From: an uncultured Alphaproteobacteria bacterium | Lineage (GTDB): Bacteria; Pseudomonadota; Alphaproteobacteria; Rs-D84 | Direction: 5' to 3' | Assembly (NCBI GenBank): GCA_944389385.1 | Contig: CALXMC010000005.1 | Coordinates: forward strand, 56,916-120,915 | Length of the DNA stretch: 64,000 nt | In this document: positions 31,931 to 41,107 of the stretch, in pieces | Layout: each line of letters begins with the position of its first letter | Position numbering within the stretch: position 1 is the first letter of the stretch | Notes under the pieces: model-generated | Database searches by the model: none | The model's input: the letters and a program-made list of their open reading frames with translations, nothing else | What the model was told of the DNA's origin: nothing | Program-made: the position numbers and the translations under genes

Positions 31931-33164
31931 CATCGCGCGGACGCAATGATACCGCCACGTGCATGTCAGACGCACTGCGTGTGCGCGATAACGCGACGTA
32001 TGTTTGACCATGCGCAAACGCACCACGCGAAATGTCAACAACAACTGCGTCCAGAGTTTTTCCTTGGGCTTTGTGTATCGTCATCGCATACCCCAGATTT
32101 AATGGAAATTGTTTGAAACTGCCGACTTCGTTTTCATGAATTTTGTCGTTTTCATCACGCATGTATTCTATCTTTTGCCATGTTTCAGGTCGCACAGTTA
32201 CAACATCGCGTGATTTATTTAATAATTCCACAGTGATTTCACGTGTACCCAAATCGCGAACCAGCCCCATAGAACCATTGTGCCATTTATCCCCGTTTTT
32301 AACGAATACAACCAATGCACCGACCTTTAACGTCAAATTCATTGGCGCAGGCGTATCGCGTTCTGGGAAATTACCGTTTAATTCGCCGTTGTATGTAATT
32401 TCAGGCGCACCAATTTGTGCCAACCGCGACGCGTTTATACGTTCGGCCGTCGCCCGAAAAGGTGTTATTAACACCGCGTTTTCGCGACGTGACACGTCGT
32501 CAATTTTGCACCCATTAAAAAATTCCAACGCACCAACATCATTATGGCGTAATCGACGCAGATTTTCCAACAACGCGGCATCGCTTTGTCGATATACCAT
32601 ATCGAAATCATATCGCAGAAAATTGGCGCGTTTGTATACATTTGCATCAAAAAAATAAGCGTTGTCGTGTTCGTATTCTGCACGATAATATTCCATCGCA
32701 TCACGTGTGATAACCGGTGGCAATTGGAATAAATCGCCAATGGCGACAACCTGGATGCCGCCAAACGGTGCGTTGTTACGGCGCGCCATACGCGCCAAGA
32801 TGTCGATTGCGTCCAATAAATCAGGCGCAACCATGGATATTTCGTCAATAATTAACACATCTGTGGCGGTTAAAATATTGCGTGGTTTGGCCTTTAATTT
32901 TAACAACTGGGGCATGATAAAATCACGTGGTTGGATTTGAAACAGTGAATGAATCGTTTGTCCGCCCACATTTAACGCAGATACAGCCGTTGGACACGCG
33001 CAAATAATTCGCTTTTTAGATGCGGATTTAAGATAATTTACAAATGTGGATTTTCCGGTTCCCGCCTGCCCCAGGATTAACAAATTCGAATTTGTATGTT
33101 CAATCGCATTAAATGCGGCATTTTGTGTATCGCTTAAAATATTAACTGGGTTAAACATAGCCAT
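31884..33164 (-). CDS. PIF1/RecD2-like DNA helicase
   Basis: Superfamily 1B 5'-3' helicase, 426 residues. Motifs in order: L-L-I-L-G-Q-A-G-T-G-K-S-T (Walker A), A-C-P-T-A-V-S-A-L-N-V-G-G-Q-T-I-H-S-L-F (the PIF1 signature after motif Ia), V-L-I-I-D-E-I-S-M-V (motif II), V-V-A-I-G-D-L-F-Q-L-P-P-V (motif III), and C-terminal L-G-Y-A-M-T-I-H-K-A-Q-G-K-T-L (motif V) and Q-T-Y-V-A-L-S-R (motif VI). PIF1-type helicases unwind G-quadruplexes and R-loops. ATG 33164 (M-A-M-F-N-P) is preferred; the upstream extension is a hydrophobic, low-complexity run. Convergent with the gene at 30.9-31.9 kb. Confidence 0.9.
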   Translation of the reverse strand: MAMFNPVNILSDTQNAAFNAIEHTNSNLLILGQAGTGKSTFVNYLKSASKKRIICACPTAVSALNVGGQTIHSLFQIQPRDFIMPQLLKLKAKPRNILTATDVLIIDEISMVAPDLLDAIDILARMARRNNAPFGGIQVVAIGDLFQLPPVITRDAMEYYRAEYEHDNAYFFDANVYKRANFLRYDFDMVYRQSDAALLENLRRLRHNDVGALEFFNGCKIDDVSRRENAVLITPFRATAERINASRLAQIGAPEITYNGELNGNFPERDTPAPMNLTLKVGALVVFVKNGDKWHNGSMGLVRDLGTREITVELLNKSRDVVTVRPETWQKIEYMRDENDKIHENEVGSFKQFPLNLGYAMTIHKAQGKTLDAVVVDISRGAFAHGQTYVALSRTRSASDMHVAVSLRPRDVIFDDRVLEFVDANL

Positions 33165-33249
33165 AATTTTTGCACACCAATACAAAAAAATAAAGCATAT
33201 AATAAAAATCACTTGCAACAAATGACAAATGATATATAATTGCGTCCGT

Positions 33250-33326
33250 GGGTTAGTAGCTCAGTTGGTTAGAGCGGAGCGCTCATAACGCTTTGGTCGT
33301 GGGTTCAAGTCCTACCTAACCCACCA
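33250..33326 (+). tRNA. tRNA with anticodon CAU (Ile2 or elongator Met)
   Basis: Acceptor GGGTTAG/CTAACCC, discriminator A, CCA encoded; anticodon loop C-T-CAT-A-A with stem GCG/CGC. The sequence CTTTGGTCG and T-arm GTGGGTTCAAGTCCTAC resemble tRNA-Ile2, whose C34 becomes lysidine, more than tRNA-Met; the assignment is not certain without TilS determinants. It is not an initiator tRNA, since the first base pair is G-C. Confidence 0.9.
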
Positions 33327-33332
33327 CTTAAT

Positions 33333-33357
33333 ACACGCCGTGGGCGTGTTTTTTTAT
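33333..33357 (+). terminator. Intrinsic terminator after tRNA(CAU)
   Basis: Hairpin ACACGCC/GGCGTGT (33333-33349) followed by an eight-T run. Confidence 0.85.
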
Positions 33358-34041
33358 TTACCGGTTGTGCACCAACAGTTTATCCAGTACGGGGCGTATA
33401 TGCGAAAACACTTCGTCAATTCCCATGCGCGTGCCGTCTGGGCGCATTTCGTCGATAACCGTCCATGTTTTGGGGTGACTTGTTGCGATATGCTTGTATA
33501 CGTTTGAAACATCGTACAGCAATTTGAAATCGGATTCATGAAGGTCTGGACGACCATTTTGATATTGTTTTAACCCAGTATTACGCATATTATACGATAT
33601 TTTCGGATCCAGGTATAAATATATATTGTGGTCTGGTTTAATAATCCCCATTTGATTAAATTCTAAATCTTCCATAAATGCAATTTTATCCGCCCATTTG
33701 TCGCGCGGATATTTGGCAACTGAAAATGAATTGCTGTACGTGTATCGATCCAACACAACCCATTTCCCGTCACGCAGCCAGCCCGCGATTTGCGGTTGGT
33801 GCTGTAAACGATCCAACGCGTATGGCAACATAGTATATTCGGCGGGCAATTCGCGAATTGCACCAAACCGACCATTCAAATAATCACGAACCAGACGCCC
33901 AAAAAACGCGTTGTATTGCGGAAAATCCAATGTTTCTGCCGCAATTCCATGCGCGCGCAAATAATCCATTATTTTGATAACTTGTGTGTGTTTGCCGGCT
34001 TTATCAGTGCCTTCGATTGCCAACATGTATCCGTGTTTCAT
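33358..34041 (-). CDS. tmk: Thymidylate kinase-like
   Basis: Phosphorylates dTMP to dTDP. The 227-residue product has a P-loop A-I-E-G-T-D-K-A-G-K-H-T-Q, in which the usual bacterial G-x-D-G-x-G-K-S/T is G-T-D-K-A-G-K-H-T, closer to eukaryotic and poxvirus types. The D-R-Y motif is at V-V-L-D-R-Y-T-Y-S-N, followed by the LID-type region and L-Y-L-D-P-K. The spacing and the Y-T-Y-S-N segment fit dTMP kinase, but another nucleoside-monophosphate kinase is possible. ATG 34041 follows GGGGAAAAAT; the in-frame upstream ATG at 34053 lies in this ribosome-binding site. It follows rpoD, separated by a terminator. Confidence 0.8.
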   Translation of the reverse strand: MKHGYMLAIEGTDKAGKHTQVIKIMDYLRAHGIAAETLDFPQYNAFFGRLVRDYLNGRFGAIRELPAEYTMLPYALDRLQHQPQIAGWLRDGKWVVLDRYTYSNSFSVAKYPRDKWADKIAFMEDLEFNQMGIIKPDHNIYLYLDPKISYNMRNTGLKQYQNGRPDLHESDFKLLYDVSNVYKHIATSHPKTWTVIDEMRPDGTRMGIDEVFSHIRPVLDKLLVHNR

Positions 34042-34063
34042 ATTTTTCCCCATTGTATATAAA

Positions 34064-34082
34064 ATCCCGCGTATTGCGGGAT
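34064..34082 (-). terminator. Intrinsic terminator of rpoD
   Basis: Minus-strand hairpin ATCCCGC/GCGGGAT (34082-34064) followed by TTTATAT, eight bases after the rpoD stop. Confidence 0.65.
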
Positions 34083-34090
34083 TTGTGTTG

Positions 34091-36169
34091 TTAATCTTCC
34101 AAGAAACTGCGTAATTTGCGTGCGCGTGTTGGGTGTTTTAATTTATTCAAAGCCTTTTGTTCAATTTGACGTATGCGTTCACGCGTAACCCCCAGACGCG
34201 AACCAACCTCTTCCAATGTGCTGGCCTTGTTGTTGCTCATACCAAAACGCTGGCGCAGGACGGTTTCTTCTTTATTATCCAATTCCAATAAAATTTGACT
34301 AAGAATTGTACGCAAATTTTTCTGGGTTGCCGCGACGAACGGGTTTTTCGCCGTTTCGTCTGCGATAATTTCGATACGGCTGCTGTCGTCTTCGGTGCCG
34401 ACGGGTGCCTCTAGCGATATAGGTTTCAGATTAACTTTTAACGCCTTGTGAATTTTATCCACCGGCAGATATATAATCTTTGACAATTCTTCGGGTGTCG
34501 GTTGGCGACCATATTTGTGCATAAACTGGCGCGTGGCGCGCTGGATTTTGTGAATATTGTCAATCATGTGCACAGGTATACGAATTGTGCGCGCTTGATC
34601 GGCAATACTGCGTGAAATACCCTGCTGAATCCAGTTCGTTGCATACGTAGAAAATTTATTTCCCAAACGATAATCAAATTTATCCACAGCCTTCATCAGA
34701 CCGATATTGCCGTCTTGAACCAAGTCGGAAAAATCCAATCCCAGACCGCGATTACTGGATTTTTTTGCAAATTTAATGACCAAGCGCAAATTTGCTTCTA
34801 TCATTTCACGTTTGGCATTTGCAGACTCGGCCTGACCACGACGTACCAGTTCCACAACCTTTTTATATTCTGTGGTTGGTTGACCGGTTTCTTTGGCGAT
34901 GGCGGTTATATCGTCTTGGATTTTCAAGATGTCTTTTTCATGTTTCTTGGCAAAGTTGGCCCATGTCGGATTTTTGCTGCGCATAAGTTTCTTTACCCAA
35001 TTATGGTTTATTTCATTACCGGTGTATTCGGCCAAGAAATCTTCACGTTTTATTTTATTCGCCAATGCCAAGCGTAATAATTTCCCTTCAAGCCCCATTA
35101 ACAATTGGTCGCGTTTGGTCAATTGTTCCAAAATTTCTGCAATACGATCGTCGTTCAGGCGGATTTTACTGACATGCTCGAACAACTCGACACGCATTTT
35201 GGTATATTTTTTTTCCAAAGCTTCGTCCAGTTTTGATGATGTTTCCAGATTTTCCAAACGCTTTGCCTGCAATTTTTGCATGCTGTTAAATATGCGTTTA
35301 ATTTTCGAAAACAAATCCGTAATCATCGGGGACAAAGCCTCTTCCATTACTGGGATTGGAACCCCGGATGTACCGCGTGGTGTTTCTTCTTTTTTGATAC
35401 CATCTTCGTCATCTTCTTCGTCTTCATCACTTTCGTCGGACAAAGTCGATTCTTCTAAATCATCCAAATCATCATCATCCAATTCGTCAACGTGTTCAAC
35501 GCCCTTGGATTTCAGGGCTTCGGACAATGCCGCCAAAGATTTTTGTTCGGAATCACTGGAATACATTACTTCCAAATTCACGATATAGCGCAAACGAATT
35601 TCTTCGTTTAATAATTGTTGATACCAATTCAGCATCGATTTAATCGTCATCGGGCTTTCACACAGACCATAGACCATTAAACGCGATGCGGCCTCGATAC
35701 GTTGGGCAATGGCAACTTCGCCCGCAGCGGTTAATAACTGGACAGTTCCGATTTGTTTCAAGTACGATTGAACGGAATCTTGAACGCCCAAAACCAAATT
35801 ACCGGTCTGGCTGCGTTCCAGTTGCTTTGCGTAATGTTCATAATCTTCGTCGTTGACATCGACCTGTTCTGCATCTGCGTTCAGCAAATTACGCGTTTTA
35901 TCCAAAGGTTCATCTGTGTCATCGTCGTAATATTTTTCGATATCTTGGGCGAAATTATCCGTTTCCAGAATTTCCAATCCCAAATCTTGCTTAAAAAAGT
36001 CCAGGACTTCGTCCTGTTCTTCGGTTGGAATTTCGTCCGCTTCGGTTGCGGAATCAAAATCCATTTTTGATAAATAACCAACATCCACCGAATTAGTGGC
36101 CAATTTTTGTAAGTTTTCCGGTAAAGATTCAATAAGTAACTTGGTTGCTTCGTCCAATTTTTTTGCCAT
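34091..36169 (-). CDS. rpoD: RNA polymerase primary sigma factor
   Basis: Sigma70 family, the housekeeping sigma factor. The 692-residue protein has region 1.1, region 1.2 (S-V-Q-S-Y-L-K-Q-I-G), a long non-conserved region with an Asp/Glu-rich insert (about residues 225-270), and region 2 (L-R-L-V-I-K-F-A-K-K, G-N-I-G-L-M-K-A-V-D-K-F-D-Y, the -10-recognition helix F-S-T-Y-A-T-N-W-I-Q-Q). Region 3 and region 4 end in the -35-reading helix-turn-helix T-L-E-E-V-G-S-R-L-G-V-T-R-E-R-I-R-Q-I-E. ATG 36169 follows AGAAGG. In many alphaproteobacteria rpoD follows dnaG; here it follows trcR, 38 bases away, so both are probably transcribed together. Confidence 0.96.
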   Translation of the reverse strand: MAKKLDEATKLLIESLPENLQKLATNSVDVGYLSKMDFDSATEADEIPTEEQDEVLDFFKQDLGLEILETDNFAQDIEKYYDDDTDEPLDKTRNLLNADAEQVDVNDEDYEHYAKQLERSQTGNLVLGVQDSVQSYLKQIGTVQLLTAAGEVAIAQRIEAASRLMVYGLCESPMTIKSMLNWYQQLLNEEIRLRYIVNLEVMYSSDSEQKSLAALSEALKSKGVEHVDELDDDDLDDLEESTLSDESDEDEEDDEDGIKKEETPRGTSGVPIPVMEEALSPMITDLFSKIKRIFNSMQKLQAKRLENLETSSKLDEALEKKYTKMRVELFEHVSKIRLNDDRIAEILEQLTKRDQLLMGLEGKLLRLALANKIKREDFLAEYTGNEINHNWVKKLMRSKNPTWANFAKKHEKDILKIQDDITAIAKETGQPTTEYKKVVELVRRGQAESANAKREMIEANLRLVIKFAKKSSNRGLGLDFSDLVQDGNIGLMKAVDKFDYRLGNKFSTYATNWIQQGISRSIADQARTIRIPVHMIDNIHKIQRATRQFMHKYGRQPTPEELSKIIYLPVDKIHKALKVNLKPISLEAPVGTEDDSSRIEIIADETAKNPFVAATQKNLRTILSQILLELDNKEETVLRQRFGMSNNKASTLEEVGSRLGVTRERIRQIEQKALNKLKHPTRARKLRSFLED

Positions 36170-36207
36170 GAACAAACCTTCTGCTTTTTTTGACGGGTGT
36201 TTGAATT

Positions 36208-36738
36208 TTATTTATTTGACTGTTTGCGCGCTTTGGCCAAGGCATCATGCAAAGCAGATTCCGAAACCAAACCCAAAACCAATGGACTTTGAATTTGAAT
36301 TTCCGAATATGATTTGTGCGTTTTGTTGCGCACAGAAGCAACCGTCGGATTTGTACTGCGCATCAGGCGGGCAATTTGACCATCGGATAATTCAGGATAA
36401 TTTTTCAAAATCCATAAAATGCCGCCCAAGCGATTTTGACGATGTAATTTTGGCGTATACCCAACACCACGTTTATTTTGCGCCCGCTGTGCGTTGATAA
36501 TTTCTTGGCGTAATTGCAGACGCGCATCGGGATCAGCCTCGCACCGGGCAATATCTTCACGAGTTAATTGCCCATTCAAAATCGGATTTAATCCCTGGAT
36601 TTTTGAAGTTTCTGCATCAGCAATACTTTTAATCTCTAACTCATGCAGACCGCAGAATTCGGCAATCTGCTCAAACGTTAATGACGTGTTTTCAATCAAC
36701 CACAGCGCGGTGGATTTTGGCATATATGGGTAATTCAT
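36208..36738 (-). CDS. trcR: Cell-cycle transcriptional regulator TrcR (DUF1013)
   Basis: A 176-residue protein of the alphaproteobacterial DUF1013/TrcR family, reported to control cell-cycle genes. Typical text is M-P-K-S-T-A-L-W-L-I-E-N-T-S-L-T-F-E-Q-I, then A-E-F-C-G-L-H, L-T-R-E-D-I-A-R-C-E-A-D-P, G-Y-T-P-K, R-Q-N-R-L-G-G-I-L-W, and Y-P-E-L-S-D-G-Q-I-A-R-L-M. Two helix-turn-helix-like segments (around residues 20-38 and 117-137) are predicted. AGAGGAAC lies before ATG 36738. Position directly upstream of rpoD suggests coordinated expression of the sigma factor and a regulator. Strongly supports alphaproteobacterial origin. Confidence 0.88.
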   Translation of the reverse strand: MNYPYMPKSTALWLIENTSLTFEQIAEFCGLHELEIKSIADAETSKIQGLNPILNGQLTREDIARCEADPDARLQLRQEIINAQRAQNKRGVGYTPKLHRQNRLGGILWILKNYPELSDGQIARLMRSTNPTVASVRNKTHKSYSEIQIQSPLVLGLVSESALHDALAKARKQSNK

Positions 36739-36841
36739 AGAACGTTCCTCTTGCTTGACGGGGTGTAATATATACCAAAATCCCCGTTATTTCAAGCGTT
36801 TTTTATATAAAAATTTATATAAATTGGCACCCGTACGTTTT

Positions 36842-38260
36842 TTATATTTTTTTAACCAATTTTACCCCGTCGCGCGTATCAACAACCGTCCAACCGGCGG
36901 CATCTATCTGGGTGCGCAATTCGTCGGCACGCGCCCAATCTTTGGCCGCTTTGGCCGCGGCACGCGCATCCGCCAACGCCACAATTTCAGCCGGTGCGGC
37001 TTCTGATTCTGCATCATTTAACTTTTTCGCACGGTCGATAAATTGCAATCCCAACAGACGGTCAATAAATTCAAACAGCGCGATTTTTGTTGCGGCATCA
37101 GTGTCGGTGTCTTTTAACAATTCGTGTACAATCACCAATGTTTCCGCAGTTTTCATATTGTCAGATATTGTATTTAATATTTTATCATGCCATGTGTTAA
37201 ATGTATCTTGGTTGATTTGAACAGAATTCGCATTTTTTAACAATTCTGCCACTTTGCGTACAATAGATTTATAACCTGTGCTGGCGGCATCCAATGCGTC
37301 AAAAGAAAAATCCAGCGGTTGACGATAATGCCCCATCAACAACATATACCGAAATGCCATTGGATCGTATCCACGGTCTATTAAATCTTGAACAGTTAAG
37401 AAATCACCAGACGATTTAGACATTTTGCCGTCTTTGGATAACAACCATTCGTAATGAACCCAATAATTGACCCATGGTTTGCCAACGATTGGTTCGCTTT
37501 GTGCGATTTCATCAGTATGATGAACCTTGATATGTTCTTGACCACCAACATGGATGTCAAAATGTTGGCCCAGGTATTTCATACTCATTGCACTGCATTC
37601 AATGTGCCACCCAGGGAACCCAATGCCCCAAGGACTGTCCCATTCCATTTGACGTTTTTTATCCGTGGGTGAAAATTTCCACAACGCGAAATCAGTCGGA
37701 TTTTTTTTGCCACTGTCATCAATTCGTGCGCCACCGCGTAATTCAGATAAATTTTGACCACCCAATGCACCGTAATCTGGGAATTTGCTGGTATCATAGT
37801 ATATGCCATTACCAGGAATTTCGTATGTATAACCTAATTTTTCCAGTTGTTTTATTAGGTCTATTTGTTCGGGGATGTTATCTGTCGCACGTGGCATAAC
37901 CGTTGGACGGATGATATTTAATGAATCTATGTCACGCAAAAAAGAATCTATATATTTTTGCGCGATATCCCATACAGACATCTTTTCGCGGGCGGCCCCT
38001 TTTTCCATTTTGTCTTCCCCAGTATCTTCATCACTGGTTAAATGGCCAACGTCGGTTATATTTATAACATGGCGGACATCGTATCCATTTTCAATAAACA
38101 TACGTTTCAAAATATCACTGACTACAAAAGCGCGCATATTACCAATATGCTGATCCCAATAAACCGTTGGACCGCAAGAATAGAACCCCATTTTGCCGGG
38201 AACCAATGGTTTGAATTCTTCTGTTTTGCGGGTCATAGTATTAAATAATCTGATTGTCAT
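36842..38260 (-). CDS. cysS: Cysteinyl-tRNA synthetase
   Basis: Class I synthetase that charges tRNA-Cys. The 472-residue product begins [11 protein letters not shown], with Y-S-C-G-P-T-V-Y (a zinc Cys), H-I-G-N (HIGH motif), H-I-E-C-S-A-M-S (zinc Cys and Ser), [10 protein letters not shown] (zinc His residues) and the signature K-M-S-K-S. The C-terminal DALR-type anticodon-binding part (F-I-D-R-L-L-G-L, then [15 protein letters not shown]) is complete. Length is normal. Given the many Cys-rich secreted proteins in this genome, demand for this enzyme should be high. Confidence 0.97.
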   Translation of the reverse strand: MTIRLFNTMTRKTEEFKPLVPGKMGFYSCGPTVYWDQHIGNMRAFVVSDILKRMFIENGYDVRHVINITDVGHLTSDEDTGEDKMEKGAAREKMSVWDIAQKYIDSFLRDIDSLNIIRPTVMPRATDNIPEQIDLIKQLEKLGYTYEIPGNGIYYDTSKFPDYGALGGQNLSELRGGARIDDSGKKNPTDFALWKFSPTDKKRQMEWDSPWGIGFPGWHIECSAMSMKYLGQHFDIHVGGQEHIKVHHTDEIAQSEPIVGKPWVNYWVHYEWLLSKDGKMSKSSGDFLTVQDLIDRGYDPMAFRYMLLMGHYRQPLDFSFDALDAASTGYKSIVRKVAELLKNANSVQINQDTFNTWHDKILNTISDNMKTAETLVIVHELLKDTDTDAATKIALFEFIDRLLGLQFIDRAKKLNDAESEAAPAEIVALADARAAAKAAKDWARADELRTQIDAAGWTVVDTRDGVKLVKKI

Positions 38261-38480
38261 TATGCGCGTCCTTTTATGATATTTGGAATATTATTAAAAT
38301 GGGTGTTTTATTGCAAACAAAAACGTTTGCCGTGGCAAAGAAAATTATCTGCGACAGTAACAAGATAAAAACTTTTTCATGTCAAATATGGTATATTATA
38401 TCACGCGAATTTGCAACTGGTATTTTTTATGGACTTTTATATGTAATTTTGTAATCTGACAGACAGATAAAGGAAACATA

Positions 38481-38828
38481 ATGTCATTGCGTTCAAATGA
38501 TTGCAAACCAACCATGTCATGCCGTTTGGCAACTAAAAACTATTTAATTTTTATTCCACGTAACCAGATTTCAAAATACCAATCAGGCCAGGTTATAATT
38601 ACTGTATTTTATCGTATTCCTGTGCTGGGGACACGTGGCAACCTGATAATGGATGAACAGTTTGACACGGTATCACGTGAATTTACATCGTATGATATGG
38701 CGCAGAAATTTTACAAACAAAAACAGGCCAGTTATAAAGCACGTAAATCTGCACGATATAAACGATTGTATGATGCCAACATTAAATATTTTGCGCAAAT
38801 AAAACGCATGTACCAGCCGGAAAAATAA
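38481..38828 (+). CDS. Small basic protein of unknown function
   Basis: A 115-residue polar protein with a basic, Lys/Tyr-rich C-terminal half (Y-K-Q-K-Q-A-S-Y-K-A-R-K-S-A-R-Y-K-R). The N-terminal half has hydrophobic strands (Y-L-I-F-I-P-R-N, V-I-I-T-V-F-Y-R-I-P-V). AAAGGAAAC before ATG 38481 is a good ribosome-binding site. Upstream, about 200 bases to the cysS start hold promoter-like AT-rich sequence and no gene. I do not recognise the protein; nucleic-acid binding is possible from its charge. Confidence 0.5.
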   Translation: MSLRSNDCKPTMSCRLATKNYLIFIPRNQISKYQSGQVIITVFYRIPVLGTRGNLIMDEQFDTVSREFTSYDMAQKFYKQKQASYKARKSARYKRLYDANIKYFAQIKRMYQPEK

Positions 38829-38850
38829 AAAATCCCACATACAGTGGGAA
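38829..38850 (-). terminator. Intrinsic terminator of tRNA-Ser(GCU)
   Basis: Minus-strand hairpin TCCCAC/GTGGGA (38849-38833) followed by TTTTTTATTTT, six bases after the tRNA 3' end. Confidence 0.8.
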
Positions 38851-38856
38851 AATTCC

Positions 38857-38945
38857 TGGCGGAGCGTATAGGACTCGAACCTATGGACCGCTAAAACACG
38901 GTCACAGATTAGCAATCTGCTGCATTACCACTCTGCCAACGCTCC
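38857..38945 (-). tRNA. tRNA-Ser (anticodon GCU)
   Basis: Acceptor GGAGCGT/ACGCTCC, discriminator G, encoded CCA. Anticodon loop T-T-GCT-A-A in the stem CAGA/TCTG; a long variable arm (GACCGTGTTTTAGCGGTC) and T-arm TAGGTTCGAGTCCTA confirm a class II tRNA, 89 bases. Confidence 0.96.
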
Positions 38946-39037
38946 GCGTGGTTGCGTGGGGTATTATACAGAACGATAAAAATAATTGCAAGCGTGAAAA
39001 TTCACGTTCTGTAAAAAATGCCCGTTTGGGCATTTTT

Positions 39038-39463
39038 TTAATCCTTGTTCGAATCGCTTAAAAACGTTTGCAACATATTCATAACTGCACGACGTTGTTC
39101 GTCGCTCTGCAAACGCCAATACAAGCGTATCAGTTGCAACGACTCGTTCTTGGCCAATAAATCGTCGGGATTTTGTTCCGACACATGCGCAACGATACGA
39201 CCACTGCGGTTTGGTTCCGGCATGTATCCGGGCAATCCCTGGAAAAAGAATGTTATCGGTGTTTCCATCGCACGACTTAATTCAAACAAACGCGCCGCCG
39301 ATATGCGATTCCCCGCGTTTTCATATTTTTGAATTTGTTGAAATGTTACACCACAGATTTTTGCCAAATCTTTTTGCGATAAACCCATCAAAACACGGCG
39401 CAATTGCACACGTTGTCCAATGTGTAAATCTACTGCTGTTGGTTCAAACGCTTTGCCAGCCAT
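39038..39463 (-). CDS. XRE-family transcriptional regulator (alphaproteobacterial SinR-like)
   Basis: A 141-residue DNA-binding protein. The helix-turn-helix lies at about residues 22-70: L-R-R-V-L-M-G-L-S-Q-K-D-L-A-K-I-C-G-V then T-F-Q-Q-I-Q-K-Y-E-N-A-G-N-R-I-S-A, and L-F-E-L-S-R-A-M-E-T-P-I-T-F-F-F. This arrangement is the alphaproteobacterial XRE/PhrR-like group often involved in stationary-phase or stress control. A short C-terminal helical domain (L-I-R-L-Y-W-R-L, S-D-E-Q-R-R-A-V) follows. It is divergent from gpmI with a 143-base shared intergenic region, so it could regulate gpmI or itself; this is inference. Confidence 0.85.
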   Translation of the reverse strand: MAGKAFEPTAVDLHIGQRVQLRRVLMGLSQKDLAKICGVTFQQIQKYENAGNRISAARLFELSRAMETPITFFFQGLPGYMPEPNRSGRIVAHVSEQNPDDLLAKNESLQLIRLYWRLQSDEQRRAVMNMLQTFLSDSNKD

Positions 39464-39606
39464 CGGTCATCTCCCAATGTTACGAAAACCTTCCTATCAC
39501 ACTTGGTTGTACACTTTTTCTTTTTCTTTTGCAATCAAAAAACTATTGTGATACGTTTTTTGTCATAAATTTTTACAAAATAAACTATCCAAGGACAGGA
39601 AAAAAC

Positions 39607-41082
39607 ATGAAAAAACCAATTGTTTTATGTATTATGGACGGCGTGGGAATTAACGAAAATACCAATCATAATGCAGTTGCCAGGGCAAATATGCAATTTT
39701 TTAATGAATTGTTGGCAAAATATCCGCATTCGCGCCTGGATGCCAGTGGCGAATCTGTGGGATTGCCCGCGAATACAATGGGAAATTCCGAAGTTGGACA
39801 CATAACAATCGGTTCTGGACGTGTGGTAAATCAGTTCTTGCGTCGGTTTCAATTGGAAAACTGGGACAATAACGCGCCATTGCGGGATTTTATAAATTCA
39901 GTGCGCGATTCGGGTGGGATTGTGCACTTGGCGGGTCTGATGTCCGACGGGCGCGTACATTCGGATATTAACGATATGATGACAATTGCGCGGCACGTAT
40001 TGGATTTTGGGGTGCGTCTGTGCATTCATTTTATCGCAGACGGCCGCGACACTCCGCCACAATCCGCAAAAAAATACATAACGATGATAAAAGATGCTTT
40101 GGCGCAGTATTTATCCGATGGGCGCGCGTTTTTTGGAACTTTGTCGGGGCGTTATTACACAATGGACAGAAATAAAAATATGGATCGGACTGAATTGGCG
40201 TTTAACGCGATTGCGCGCGCGACGTCTGAATATCACGCAGCAACAATCGATTCGGCACTGAGTGCAGCATACGCACGCGGCGAAACCGATGAATTTATAC
40301 GTCCCACCGTTATTGACGGCGACGTGCCAATTACGGACAAAGACGGATTTTTATTCGGTAATTACCGCAGCGATCGCGCACGTCAAATTGTTCGTGCCAT
40401 GTTGGGCACAGGCGCAAAAATGTTGTGTTTTTCGCAATATGGCGAAGGATTAAACGAATCGTGCCCCGCCCTGTTGCCGGACAAGCCAGTTAAAAATACG
40501 TTGGGCGATGTTTTGGCACAGGCCGGTAAATCCCAATTGCGTATTGCAGAAACCGAGAAATATAATCACGTTACTTATTTCTTTGATGCGGAACGCAACG
40601 TTGATTTTGCGGGCGGTGAAAAGGTTTTAATTCCATCCCCAGATGTTGCAACGTTTGATTTGAAACCTGAAATGTCCGCGTTGGAAATAACAGACGCCCT
40701 GTTGCCACGATTGGCGCAATTTGATGTTGTTATTTTGAATTATGCAAATGGCGATATGGTTGGACATACCGGAAACGAAAAAGCAACAATTCAAGCCATG
40801 GAATTTTTGGACACTCAATTGGCGCGACTGATTCCGGCGGTGTTAGATTTGGATGGGGTTGTTTTAATTACGGCTGATCATGGAAATGCTGAAAAAATGT
40901 GGGATGATGTAAATAACATTCCATGGACTGCGCATACAACAAATCCAGTGAATTTTATTGTCGTATCGAAAGAACCCCACACGGTGCATGATGGCGGATT
41001 GGCCGACATCGCGCCAACAATGTTGAAATTGTTGGGAATTCCACAACCGACCGATATGACGGGGCATTCATTGGTGGATTAA
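39607..41082 (+). CDS. gpmI: 2,3-bisphosphoglycerate-independent phosphoglycerate mutase
   Basis: Interconverts 3- and 2-phosphoglycerate in glycolysis/gluconeogenesis with two Mn ions. The 491-residue protein begins M-K-K-P-I-V-L-C-I-M-D-G-V-G with the first metal Asp. The phosphoserine nucleophile is in T-M-G-N-S-E-V-G-H. Other segments are H-F-I-A-D-G-R-D-T-P-P, G-N-Y-R-S-D-R-A-R-Q, N-Y-A-N-G-D-M-V-G-H-T-G and I-T-A-D-H-G-N-A-E-K, all metal or substrate ligands. Slightly shorter than the usual 510-515 residues. ATG 39607 follows AAGGACAGG. A long upstream extension of the frame was rejected as non-homologous. Confidence 0.97.
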   Translation: MKKPIVLCIMDGVGINENTNHNAVARANMQFFNELLAKYPHSRLDASGESVGLPANTMGNSEVGHITIGSGRVVNQFLRRFQLENWDNNAPLRDFINSVRDSGGIVHLAGLMSDGRVHSDINDMMTIARHVLDFGVRLCIHFIADGRDTPPQSAKKYITMIKDALAQYLSDGRAFFGTLSGRYYTMDRNKNMDRTELAFNAIARATSEYHAATIDSALSAAYARGETDEFIRPTVIDGDVPITDKDGFLFGNYRSDRARQIVRAMLGTGAKMLCFSQYGEGLNESCPALLPDKPVKNTLGDVLAQAGKSQLRIAETEKYNHVTYFFDAERNVDFAGGEKVLIPSPDVATFDLKPEMSALEITDALLPRLAQFDVVILNYANGDMVGHTGNEKATIQAMEFLDTQLARLIPAVLDLDGVVLITADHGNAEKMWDDVNNIPWTAHTTNPVNFIVVSKEPHTVHDGGLADIAPTMLKLLGIPQPTDMTGHSLVD

Positions 41083-41086
41083 AAAA

Positions 41087-41107
41087 ACGGCGAATTATTC
41101 GCCGTTT
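41087..41107. terminator. Bidirectional terminator between gpmI and tadA
   Basis: Hairpin AACGGCGAA/TTCGCCGTT (41087-41107) with A run before and T run after. It ends gpmI on the plus strand and tadA on the minus strand; the tadA stop lies inside it. Confidence 0.85.

Noticed and set aside
38254..38454. 66-codon plus-strand frame upstream of the small basic protein gene
   Set aside because: It overlaps the start of cysS on the other strand, has no ribosome-binding site, and shows no domain-like sequence.
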